Below, piece by piece: positions 33,364 to 40,270 of a DNA stretch of 40,270 nt. The notes below the pieces were generated by a model. The model had not been told where the DNA came from. It searched no databases and worked only from the letters and a program-made list of their open reading frames with translations. Position 1 is the stretch's first letter; each line of letters starts with the position of its first letter. Source of the stretch: an uncultured Paracoccaceae bacterium (GTDB taxonomy: Bacteria > Pseudomonadota > Alphaproteobacteria > Rhodobacterales > Rhodobacteraceae); assembly GCA_947501555.1 (NCBI GenBank), contig CANMWG010000007.1, positions 1-40,270 of the forward strand, written 5' to 3'. The position numbers and the translations under genes were made by a program.

Positions 33364-34839
33364 CTAAACTTTTGGGGTCAAGCCAAGTTTGACTGAGAAT
33401 TGATCAACGTTGTCGTCCGCATATCGGATCGTTCGGCCGGAGGTGACGTCATATTGACCGCGAAATGCACTTTTGGTGCTTTTTCCGTTGACGGTCTTTG
33501 TCATGAAGCCTTCAAGCTCGTCGGCGGTGAGCACTTTGAATTTCTCTGCGCCTTCCTCTGGCAAGGCATCCCACCAAGTACGTCCAGAGTCTGACTGAAC
33601 GTCTGATCTGATGACATGGGTCACGGCGACGGGGCCGCTGTCTTCGCTATCCGGATTGAAGGCACGTCCCACAATCTCCCGTTGTTTGGCCACAACGTCG
33701 CTTGCAAAGAACTTGGCCAGTGCCGGGTTGCGGGCGTTGTAGTTCATGCTGACTTCGCCGGCTTCCTCGTACACGTTGTCGAAATGCAACTGGTGGATGC
33801 TGACGGTGGCATCATCAGATGATTGTATGCCTTTGCTGAATTTGAAGCTTTCGGGGTTCATCTGTCTTGTGGGGCTGCGGCCTTCGACATCTCCTGGTTT
33901 GGTGTTGGCCTCAATGTCGCCGACGACAAATGGGATATTGTATGCAAGCCGTATCGCATGTTCGATCGGGTATCCAAATGCACGCGCCGTTGCCTTTATT
34001 TTCAATCTCGTTTTGTTTGTGTAATCTCCATCGCCCGGACCGTCAAATGCGTAAAGGCTTTCAGCAATATCCTTAGCCCTTCCTGTACCCTCGTGGATGG
34101 CGGCTTTCAATTCGCCGAGCCCCTTATGGCCCTCTGCTCGCTGAATGGCAGAATTCAAGCTGCTATCCCCGGTGCGAACAACATTATTTGGCACGCTTTG
34201 AAAAGATGAAGTCGCTACTTCCTTTGAGCTTTTTAACTGTGAAGCCTTTGCCCCCATCACGTCGGCCTCTTTTTCCAGTCCTGCATCATCATTCACCGCG
34301 ATGCCTTTCAGCTGCATCGTCGGTTTCACCCGCCCTTGCGCCTGTTGCACCACGTGCCAAGCCTCGTGCGGCAGGTGCTTTTCCTGGCCTGGCCCGAGGT
34401 GGATATCGCTGCCCTGCGCATAGGCATGCGCCTGCACGGCGGCGGGTTTGTCGGAGTTGCGGTGCACTTTCACGTGGTCCATCGACATGCCTGATAGGCT
34501 CTCAATCCCCGCTTTCAGGTTGTCGGGCAGGCCGGTGTTGTTGGCCTTGGGCGCTTCGGCCCGTTGGATGAATTTGCCTTGCAATTCATCCTCTTCCATG
34601 CGCTGGATGGGCTTCATCTGAAGCTCGTCCTCTTCTATCCGCTGGATAGGCTTCATCTGGAGTTCGTCTTCCTCCATGCGTTGCACCGGACGTCGTGCGT
34701 CTGCCATGCGTTGGAGCGCGGCCAGCTTCTGGCTGGCGGGGCTTTGGTCTGCCATCATTTGCAGCGCGGATGTCCCACCCTGCGCCTTCCGCACAATTGG
34801 TGCGCTCATCCGCTTAGCCGTGGGTTGATGTGCTTTCAT
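33364..34839 (-). CDS. DUF4157 (eCIS core) protein with an unrecognised C-terminal domain
   Basis: 491 residues from ATG 34839 (GAGGG upstream; the longer frame starts with TTG). Order: a basic N-terminal tail; three near-identical copies of a 13-residue QR(M/I)EEDELQ(M/G)K unit at about residues 52-93; DUF4157 at about 102-175 with [17 protein letters not shown] and the zinc-protease-type HEAWH (158-162); a Q-rich linker; and from about residue 225 to the end a domain I do not recognise (contains [18 protein letters not shown] and [14 protein letters not shown]). DUF4157 proteins are frequent cargo or accessory proteins of extracellular contractile injection systems. No contractile-system genes and no immunity partner lie beside it. 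There is no signal peptide. Confidence 0.85.
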   Translation of the reverse strand: MKAHQPTAKRMSAPIVRKAQGGTSALQMMADQSPASQKLAALQRMADARRPVQRMEEDELQMKPIQRIEEDELQMKPIQRMEEDELQGKFIQRAEAPKANNTGLPDNLKAGIESLSGMSMDHVKVHRNSDKPAAVQAHAYAQGSDIHLGPGQEKHLPHEAWHVVQQAQGRVKPTMQLKGIAVNDDAGLEKEADVMGAKASQLKSSKEVATSSFQSVPNNVVRTGDSSLNSAIQRAEGHKGLGELKAAIHEGTGRAKDIAESLYAFDGPGDGDYTNKTRLKIKATARAFGYPIEHAIRLAYNIPFVVGDIEANTKPGDVEGRSPTRQMNPESFKFSKGIQSSDDATVSIHQLHFDNVYEEAGEVSMNYNARNPALAKFFASDVVAKQREIVGRAFNPDSEDSGPVAVTHVIRSDVQSDSGRTWWDALPEEGAEKFKVLTADELEGFMTKTVNGKSTKSAFRGQYDVTSGRTIRYADDNVDQFSVKLGLTPKV

Positions 34840-34921
34840 GCGGAGGCCCTCATAATTAGGGTGAACCAAGTCTTAATGACTCAGCTTTAGCACGAAATTC
34901 CACATTCGAGAAGAGGGTCTG

Positions 34922-35689
34922 TCAGTCCACTTTTTCTTCGGGCAAAATTTGTTGTGCCACGCCGGCGCACAAAAGATAGACCGATGTCCCCACTAGCCCC
35001 CAATGTGCCCAGCTTTCCGGGTCAAAATCGACCCAGGCCGCCCAGCCCGCGAAAAACGTCCAGGCCAGTGCCATTGGCAATGTCACGGGTCGCCAACGTT
35101 GCGTGCGCACCGGGTGAACGAATTTAAGCGGCAGAAACATCGCGATGGCCAGGCTGCCCACAAGCACAAGTGACACCCAGAAATTTGGCTGCAATGCGAA
35201 GATCACCAGCACCAGCATGTTCCAGCATCCTGGGAAGCCGGAAAACGAGTTATCTTTGGTTTTCATCCGTGTATCGGCGAAATACATGGCCGATGTGAAC
35301 GTAATGATGATGATCCCGAACCATCCCGTCCACCCCGGCAGGAGCCCGGATTTGAACAGCGCATAGGCGGGCACAAACACATATGTCAGGTAGTCGATGA
35401 TCAGGTCCAGCAGCACCCCGTCGAATTCGCGTGCGTTTGTTTTGACGTCGTACCGGCGCGCCAGTGGCCCGTCGATCCCGTCCACAAAGAACGCCACCAC
35501 CAACCACAGGAACATCAGGCTCCATTTCTCTTCGACTGCCGCCAGCATTGCCAGCATCGCGAAGACCGCCCCTGATGCGGTTAGCAAATGGACGAAGAGA
35601 GCTTTGGATCGGATTGTCATAAAGTGGTGATGCGCTAAAACGCCTGCCGGGGCAACGCGATTGTCATGCTTTGGGGTGGGCCTTGTCAT
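34922..35689 (-). CDS. pcs: Phosphatidylcholine synthase
   Basis: 255 residues, CDP-alcohol phosphatidyltransferase with about eight membrane helices. FVDGIDGPLARRYDVKTNAREFDGVLLDLIIDYLTYVFVP (read in parts) has the modified DGxxDGxxAR...DG...D...D motif with D70, D73, D90 and D99, and the FVHLLTASGA start, both specific to Pcs. It joins choline to CDP-diacylglycerol in the inner membrane in one step. ATG 35689 overlaps the xerC end by 26 nt; ATG 35620 is an alternative start closer to other family members in N-terminal length. Confidence 0.93.
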   Translation of the reverse strand: MTRPTPKHDNRVAPAGVLAHHHFMTIRSKALFVHLLTASGAVFAMLAMLAAVEEKWSLMFLWLVVAFFVDGIDGPLARRYDVKTNAREFDGVLLDLIIDYLTYVFVPAYALFKSGLLPGWTGWFGIIIITFTSAMYFADTRMKTKDNSFSGFPGCWNMLVLVIFALQPNFWVSLVLVGSLAIAMFLPLKFVHPVRTQRWRPVTLPMALAWTFFAGWAAWVDFDPESWAHWGLVGTSVYLLCAGVAQQILPEEKVD

Positions 35690-36578
35690 AGACTTCCATC
35701 AACCTGGCTGCATCCACAGCCGTATAGGCTTGGGTCGTTGAAAGTGACGCGTGCCCCAGCAGTTCCTGAATGGCGCGCAAATCGCCACCCGCGTTTAATA
35801 GATGCGTCGCGAAAGAGTGCCGCATTGCATGGGGGGTTGCTGTGGCCGGGAGCCCCAATTGCATGCGAGATTGTTCCATCACTTTTTGAATCGCCCGTGG
35901 TGATAAGCGGCCGCCGCGAACGCCCCGAAATAATGGGGTGTCAGGTGCAATCTGATAGGGGCATCGCTTGACGTAGTCCGCGACCGCCTGTCTTGCTGCA
36001 TCAATCACAGGCACAATCCGTTCCTTGCCACCTTTCCCTGTGATCCGAAGCACCTGGGGCAGTGGTATGTCCGCGCCGGTAAGCCCAAGTGCCTCGGATA
36101 TCCGTAGCCCGCACCCGTAAAGCAGGGTCACCACCGCGCTGTCACGGGCCGCGACCCATGGATCGCGTGCTTGCAGTTCGACCGTGTCGATCATTGCGGT
36201 CGCCGCCTCTTCGCCCAGGGGCCGGGGCAGCTTGGCCTGAAATTTCGGGGCGCGGGTGGACAATACGGCGGTGGGCTCAAACCCTTCGCGCTCGGACAGC
36301 CACCGGTAAAAGGACTTGACCGCCGACAATGTGCGCGCCAGCGACCGTGCCCCAACGCCACGCCCGCGTTCATGTGCCATCCAAGACCGCATATCCCGGA
36401 TGCTGACCTGCGCGATGGGCCCGAGCCCTTGGGCTTCACCATTGTGCAGTGTCATGAAGGACAAAAAGCCCAGCACGTCGGCCTGATAGGCCTTGAGCGT
36501 ATTCTCAGCTGCCCCGGCCAAGGCCCGTTCATGATCGAGCCAGCGTGCCAAAGCATCACTGAGTGCTGCCGAAATCAT
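35664..36578 (-). CDS. xerC: Tyrosine recombinase XerC
   Basis: 304 residues with an N-terminal SAM-like core-binding domain and the catalytic domain. Catalytic residues are R159 (GCGLRISEAL), K182 (GKGGKER), H250 and R253 (HAMRHSFATHLL), H276 (GHASLSTTQ) and the nucleophile Y285. With XerD it resolves chromosome dimers at dif. Full family length and a chromosomal neighbour (DUF484) identify it as the housekeeping enzyme rather than a phage integrase. Overlaps the DUF484 gene (ATGA) and pcs. Confidence 0.95.
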   Translation of the reverse strand: MISAALSDALARWLDHERALAGAAENTLKAYQADVLGFLSFMTLHNGEAQGLGPIAQVSIRDMRSWMAHERGRGVGARSLARTLSAVKSFYRWLSEREGFEPTAVLSTRAPKFQAKLPRPLGEEAATAMIDTVELQARDPWVAARDSAVVTLLYGCGLRISEALGLTGADIPLPQVLRITGKGGKERIVPVIDAARQAVADYVKRCPYQIAPDTPLFRGVRGGRLSPRAIQKVMEQSRMQLGLPATATPHAMRHSFATHLLNAGGDLRAIQELLGHASLSTTQAYTAVDAARLMEVYDKAHPKA

Positions 36579-37270
36579 GCCAGCCAGCGTCGCATGGTCC
36601 GTTCAAACACGCCCGCGAAAAAGGTCAGCAAATCGGTCCCTTGCTGCGGGGTAAAGAGTTTGGGGTCTTCGCTGCCCATCACCAACATGCCGGGCAGCCG
36701 ACCTTCGCCAAGATCGAGCTTCAGGCAGGCCTCGGATTGAATGTATGCAGCCCGTTCGCCATACAGGCTGCCCCCGACCTTGTGGAATTTGCGCAATGTG
36801 ACTTGCCGGGCGGGCATGTTCCGACCCAGTGTGATATAGCCCTCGACGAAATCCTCGGGCATCACGGCGAGCGTGGGGCGCATTTCATCCGCGGCCTGCG
36901 GATCGCTGCTTTCCAGCACCACACGGATCGCGTCTACTCGCAGAATATCGGCCACTTCGCCGGTCAGATCGGTCAGGAATTGATCGAAAGTCTGCGCATC
37001 CATCATCCGCAAAATGGCCCGGTGTACCTGATTGGTCCCGGCCAGATTTTCATAAGCTGCAGCGATGACGGTACGGTGGGTGTCTTCCAACCGGTCGAAG
37101 CGCGCTTCAAGCCGTTCCATCGCAACGCCACGCAGATCGACGATATTGGCCCCTGCCGCATCGTCTTTGGCGCCCACAAGGGCGCGCATCACATCGTGAT
37201 CTTCCAAAAGGACATCGGGATTTGCGATGATCTTCTCACGAAGCTCATCTGCCATGATTTGTTTGTTCAT
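36575..37270 (-). CDS. DUF484 family protein
   Basis: 231 residues from ATG 37270 (earlier in-frame ATGs lack support). MADELREKIIANPDVLLEDHDVMRAL is the conserved DUF484 start (split here), followed by a GAF-like domain ending in the FTPQQGTDLLTFFAGVFERTMRRWL helix. The family is regularly found directly upstream of xerC, as here with a 4-nt overlap, and its role is unknown. Confidence 0.88.
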   Translation of the reverse strand: MNKQIMADELREKIIANPDVLLEDHDVMRALVGAKDDAAGANIVDLRGVAMERLEARFDRLEDTHRTVIAAAYENLAGTNQVHRAILRMMDAQTFDQFLTDLTGEVADILRVDAIRVVLESSDPQAADEMRPTLAVMPEDFVEGYITLGRNMPARQVTLRKFHKVGGSLYGERAAYIQSEACLKLDLGEGRLPGMLVMGSEDPKLFTPQQGTDLLTFFAGVFERTMRRWLA

Positions 37271-37414
37271 GCTGCCTGCTCTGCTTTTGTTTTTTGTGAT
37301 GTTAGCAGAGGGTTGCGCGCATTTCTTCATTTAATTTGCAGGTCGGTCGGACGCGTGGCTTTTTTGTATCGGATGACAACAAGCTGCACGTTGATGCGCA
37401 ATTACTGTTGCTCT

Positions 37415-38293
37415 CTACCCCTCAAATTCAGCGTATCCGAAAACGTCCGAAAAGAACGATAGTCTCGCCGCTGCATTTTCAGAAAGGCATTGGCCAACGC
37501 CTGCATCCGGTGCGAATGGGTAGCGTCCTTCAAGTGTGCAGTCCACATCTTGAGCCATCAACCAAGCCCGCTGCGATGCCTCTAACGATGGCCCACCCAA
37601 GCGAAGCATGGCGTTTTCGAAAGCCTCGTCCACCAATTCTGACCAACGCGCACTTTCGGTGCGCCAACAGTTCAGGTCTTCCAGTGGATTTTGGTCACAT
37701 GTGCCATCTGCCACTTCAGCTTCGCGAAATGCCCCCACACAGGCCTCTGGCCCGATGTCACCTGATAGCAGACGCAAGCAGCGCGACAGTGGATCACGCT
37801 CTAATCCATTGGTGCGTAAGGTCAGCTCCCCAATGCCGTCAAACGGATCAGACGGTACCAAGCTGCGGTGGTCGCATTCCAATGTGACCTGTGACTGATC
37901 AGGGTTCGTCACGATGATCCCACCCCATGCTGGACCTGGGTATGACTGGCGCCAGGTCGCCATAAACACTTCGTATGTCGTATCACCGTTGCGTAGCAAA
38001 ACGCTTTCATAGATCTTGTTATTCGCCCAGCTGTAGGGGAGGTGGTCGAGATCCGTAATGCGTGATGCAAGTGTCAGTTCCGGCGCATTGAAATTGGCCC
38101 CAAACTGATAGCTGATTGTATCACCTTGTAGGCAAACGCCTACTTGTTTTGCCCCACCGTCGAAGCTGCAATACATCAGGAGCGTTCCCGCAGTTCCGCA
38201 AGCCTCGGCCGCCTGGGCTACAGCTTGACCGGGGAAGAGCAAACCGCCCAACAGGGCCAATGCTTTGATGTCCTTGATCCGTGTAGCCCACAT
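37415..38293 (-). CDS. Secreted protein with a C-terminal LprI/DUF1311-like domain
   Basis: 292 residues. The signal peptide is ALALLGGLLFPGQAVAQA. The middle region is beta-rich with scattered cysteines (YCSFDGGAKQVGVCLQGD, VTLECDH). The C-terminal roughly 90 residues have the LprI-like pattern of a tryptophan/cysteine helix pair (DLNCWRTESARWSELVDEAF and ASQRAWLMAQDVDCTLEGRYP). AGGGG 7 nt before the ATG is a strong ribosome binding site and overlaps the stop of the 20-codon ORF upstream. Some relatives block lysozyme; an immunity-like role is possible given its position but unproven. Confidence 0.72.
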   Translation of the reverse strand: MWATRIKDIKALALLGGLLFPGQAVAQAAEACGTAGTLLMYCSFDGGAKQVGVCLQGDTISYQFGANFNAPELTLASRITDLDHLPYSWANNKIYESVLLRNGDTTYEVFMATWRQSYPGPAWGGIIVTNPDQSQVTLECDHRSLVPSDPFDGIGELTLRTNGLERDPLSRCLRLLSGDIGPEACVGAFREAEVADGTCDQNPLEDLNCWRTESARWSELVDEAFENAMLRLGGPSLEASQRAWLMAQDVDCTLEGRYPFAPDAGVGQCLSENAAARLSFFSDVFGYAEFEG

Positions 38294-38302
38294 ATTGATC
38301 CC

Positions 38303-38365
38303 CTACAAAATCTTAATGCCTGCTTTTTCTACCTTTGCCAGCAAGGCGGTCAACCCTTGGTTCAT
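38303..38365 (-). CDS. 20-codon ORF, paralogue of the one at 39408-39470
   Basis: MNQGLTALLAKVEKAGIKIL, with its stop 9 nt before the LprI-like gene start so translation would be coupled. The same 20-residue sequence with five conservative changes occurs at 39408-39470. No good ribosome binding site is seen, so it may be the retained tail of a lost gene rather than a free peptide. From 38366 to 38627 I see no other gene. Confidence 0.45.
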   Translation of the reverse strand: MNQGLTALLAKVEKAGIKIL

Positions 38366-38627
38366 CAATGCTTAGGGCTTTTGCGTCCCCCCGTTTTTTG
38401 CTGGAGGCTTCGATAGGAATGACGGGCGCCGCGAAAACCAGTTAAGGCATGCGTTTCGAGGCAAATTCCAAGTAAAGAGCCCGTATATATGCTGTACGCA
38501 CCGCGTATGTACGTTTCTACCGCCTGCGTGGCGTTAACCAAGCGTGCGGGGTGATGTCTTAACGGGCGTTAGGGTTTAGAGTGTTGCGGTAAGATGGGTC
38601 GTGTCACCGTCCGACTTGATAGGGTTC

Positions 38628-39275
38628 CTACGTGACGCGACAGCGTTTGAACGCCAGTGGGGCCGCGAGGCCTGCGTTGGACAAGGCGTCATGCAGACGA
38701 TCGCTGACGAAAAACATGCCGCCCCTCAAGACGGGGTCCAGCCAAATATCTGATCCGTCAAGGACGCTTCGTTTCACGGCTAGACCGTCTTCTTGCGGTG
38801 ATCGATACCGATAAAAAGTCCACGCCAATTTATACTCTTTCAATCCCCGTGATTGATCAGGCACGAGCGTATCTTTCGCGACACCGACATTCAGAATAAC
38901 GAAGTCCTGATCATACGTGGTACCGTTATCCGCGCGCCGCATCGCCACAGGATACAGATTGGTCGCGCCGATATCGAACTGCCGTAAAACATCCGCAATA
39001 TCTTTCGAGATTACCGGACAAGTCCATTGCACAAAATGAGGCAATTTCGCCGGAAGTTTACTCTTGTGTGGGTCGCCGGGTGTTGGCGTGAATTGGGTCT
39101 CAAGAGTTTGCGGAAAACGATTCTGAGGAAGAGGCATGCCCTTTTCACTATCCAAAATGAGTGCATTATATGCGTCAGCCCGTTCTTGAAGGCTCAGTTG
39201 TGTTTCTGGCCAACCAAACCCAAAGTGGGTTTCAAATAGACTTTGCGGCGTGCTCACCCAAACATGTTCACTCAT
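38628..39275 (-). CDS. Imm11/DUF1629-like immunity protein
   Basis: 215 residues, soluble, no signal peptide. The C-terminal third matches the family pattern GSDIWLDPVLRGGMFFVSD, followed by RLHDALSNAGL and a final FKRCRV, as in Imm11 (DUF1629) proteins that neutralise polymorphic toxins in the cytoplasm. GGAG 8 nt before the ATG supports the start. The toxin that should precede it is not present intact; only a 20-codon ORF and hairpins lie upstream. It is therefore likely an orphan immunity gene. Family assignment is by pattern, from memory. Confidence 0.75.
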   Translation of the reverse strand: MSEHVWVSTPQSLFETHFGFGWPETQLSLQERADAYNALILDSEKGMPLPQNRFPQTLETQFTPTPGDPHKSKLPAKLPHFVQWTCPVISKDIADVLRQFDIGATNLYPVAMRRADNGTTYDQDFVILNVGVAKDTLVPDQSRGLKEYKLAWTFYRYRSPQEDGLAVKRSVLDGSDIWLDPVLRGGMFFVSDRLHDALSNAGLAAPLAFKRCRVT

Positions 39276-39364
39276 TTCGCGTCTCCGACCTTCATCAACG
39301 CCTTTTCATCGACCCGTTGCGTCACAATTGGACACAACCACAGGTCGCCACCTGATGGGGAATA

Positions 39365-39384
39365 GATGGGTGAAATCACCCATC
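39365..39384 (-). terminator. Perfect hairpin upstream of the immunity gene
   Basis: GATGGGTG (39365-39372) and CACCCATC (39377-39384) form an 8-bp perfect stem with a 4-nt loop. It lies 23 nt downstream of the 20-codon ORF on the minus strand and 89 nt before the immunity gene start. No long U-run follows. Confidence 0.6.
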
Positions 39385-39407
39385 CTGGGGTGTTGTGCGC
39401 CGCCCGG

Positions 39408-39470
39408 TTAAAGTATTTTGACGCCCACCTTTTCTATCTCCGCCAGCAAGGCGGTCAACCCTTGGTTCAT
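39408..39470 (-). CDS. 20-codon ORF, paralogue of the one at 38303-38365
   Basis: MNQGLTALLAEIEKVGVKIL, exactly the same length as the copy at 38303-38365. Codon differences between the copies are synonymous (A, K, K-I, L and stop codons) or conservative (V/I, A/V, I/V, K/E). That pattern suggests coding constraint. About 25 nt upstream of the ATG are also similar. No Shine-Dalgarno sequence. Either a microprotein or the tail of a decayed toxin gene before its immunity partner. The rest of 39276-39654 holds only the hairpins listed. Confidence 0.45.
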   Translation of the reverse strand: MNQGLTALLAEIEKVGVKIL

Positions 39471-39588
39471 GAATGCTTGGGTTGTTTGCGTTCTTTATTT
39501 TGTTGGTAGAGGACCGCACTTCGGGGTGTCGCTGTAGCCGGTACCGCCTGAGAAATTATTGATCGTGTAGATAGCGGCTGAAACGCGA

Positions 39589-39616
39589 GCGGGGTGCGCA
39601 AAACTGCGCACCCCGC
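39589..39616 (-). terminator. Strong hairpin after the repeat protein gene
   Basis: GCGGGGTGCGCA (39589-39600) and TGCGCACCCCGC (39605-39616) form a perfect 12-bp stem with loop AAAC, 38 bp past the stop of the minus-strand gene. No U-run, but the stem is the strongest in the window. Confidence 0.8.
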
Positions 39617-39654
39617 GGACCACAAATTGCTGTGATCGTCCAATAGTTAAGCGA

Positions 39655-40270
39655 TCAGGCGATGATTAAGTCGTTGAGGTAAAACTGGAATTCATCTGGA
39701 ACATCGCTGAGGCTGTCGTAAGTGGTCACCACCGCAGTGTCGCCGGTATAATCGATCGCGCGGACTTCCCAGCTTTCGCTATTGTCCCCGTCAAGATCAA
39801 GCCGCAATGCCCGCTCTTGATTTTCATAGATGAAGACGAGTTCATCGGTATCATCGAAAACGGTTTTGCGGGCCTCTAGCTGATTATCATCGTTGTAGGT
39901 CGACATGATATAGTCCCAGTCAAAGACACCATCGCCGCCGTCAGCGACATCTTCGCGCAATGAAAACGCGCGCGCCCCGTCTTCGTAAGCGACGAAGTTC
40001 GTCGAGCCATCGTCATAGGTGGTACCGCGCCCTTCGATCTGTCCAGCCTGATCGTAGAAGGTGTAGATGGACTCCCAGGCCTGTGCGCCGCCATCGGGTG
40101 CTGGCTGGCCGAAAACGAGGTTATCTTCTTGGTATGTTTCAGTGCGGATACCGTTTTCGAAGGCTTCGAATTTCTCGGTACCGTCGTCAAAGACGGTGAC
40201 GCGCTGTTCGATCTGTCCCGCCTGATTGTACAATGTTTCGATGGTTTCCCATGCTTGAGCGCCGCCATCG
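39655..40270 (-). CDS. C-terminal part of a repeat-rich acidic protein (5' partial)
   Basis: The frame is open from the window edge; about 204 residues are visible and the N-terminus lies outside. At least three degenerate repeats of about 45-60 residues follow the pattern AWE(T/S)I-TxYxQAGQIExRxTxxDDGT, then a variable part ending in xYEDGxRA and a GD-rich turn. The composition is acidic (many D and E), with no cysteine. Such repeats are seen in the C-terminal regions of secreted proteins of marine Rhodobacteraceae, often with calcium-binding nonapeptides upstream. That is a family-level memory, not seen here. A surface or secreted role is inferred. Confidence 0.7.
   Translation of the reverse strand, partial: DGGAQAWETIETLYNQAGQIEQRVTVFDDGTEKFEAFENGIRTETYQEDNLVFGQPAPDGGAQAWESIYTFYDQAGQIEGRGTTYDDGSTNFVAYEDGARAFSLREDVADGGDGVFDWDYIMSTYNDDNQLEARKTVFDDTDELVFIYENQERALRLDLDGDNSESWEVRAIDYTGDTAVVTTYDSLSDVPDEFQFYLNDLIIA

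Noticed and set aside
35664..36578. xerC as an integrase marking a genomic island
   Set aside because: Full-length housekeeping XerC coupled to DUF484, a normal chromosomal arrangement, with no attachment site seen.
39276..39407. A possible frameshifted continuation of the 20-codon ORF into a 48-codon reading (KYFNRAAHNTPGW ... VDEKALMKVGDAK) ending on the immunity gene start
   Set aside because: It would need a one-base slip at an A run, and it passes through the perfect hairpin at 39365-39384. The paralogous copy keeps the stop codon instead, so the shorter ORF is preferred.
1..40270. CRISPR array or phage structural module
   Set aside because: No regularly spaced identical repeats and no capsid, tail or terminase-like ORFs were seen on either strand.

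Overview
The window looks like chromosomal DNA of a marine alphaproteobacterium of the Rhodobacteraceae (Roseobacter group). The grounds are the high-GC codon use, an imuA-imuB-dnaE2 mutagenesis cassette behind a GAAC-N7-GAAC type LexA box, a phosphatidylcholine synthase, a hydantoinase operon and the general style of the core genes. The species cannot be fixed from sequence reading alone.

Layout. 1-2450 is accessory: the C-terminal end of an outer-membrane beta-barrel protein, an unassigned stretch, a frameshifted low-GC membrane acyltransferase pseudogene and a tRNA-Ser(GCU). 2452-4092 is a cytoplasmic sulfatase. 4222-9756 is the SOS mutasome (LexA box, imuA, imuB, dnaE2). 9815-17360 is a LysR regulator followed by five translationally coupled genes (hyuA, hyuB, FAD amine oxidase, HpcH/HpaI aldolase, uronate-dehydrogenase-like reductase), apparently one catabolic operon. 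17405-20028 holds a YdcZ-type transporter pair, a small secreted protein, an acyl-CoA thioesterase and a membrane-anchored unknown. 20262-25819 holds rpsD, an AsmA-like membrane protein, a low-GC orphan and the coupled hisC-tyrC-extensin genes. 25845-33199 holds a secreted LprI-like protein, asd, a FAD monooxygenase, a small membrane protein, ileS and ogt. 33364-40270 mixes housekeeping genes (pcs, xerC, DUF484) with secretion and polymorphic-toxin-associated genes: a DUF4157 (eCIS core) protein with an unrecognised C-terminal domain, an Imm11/DUF1629-like immunity protein, an LprI-like protein, and the 3' part of a repeat-rich protein at the window edge.

The most interesting signals are in non-coding DNA. 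asd and ileS are each preceded by a short leader ORF that appears leaderless: both have a promoter-like TT(G/T)-N17-TAT element ending 7 nt before the ATG. The asd leader is almost pure Thr/Met/Lys in its first 14 codons, and the ileS leader is Ile-rich. Mutually exclusive hairpins follow each leader. This fits ribosome-mediated attenuation of the aspartate-family biosynthetic enzyme and of isoleucyl-tRNA synthetase by their own end products or substrate. A second oddity is a pair of paralogous 20-codon ORFs, each upstream of one of the secreted/immunity genes at 37.4-39.3 kb, whose differences are mostly synonymous or conservative.
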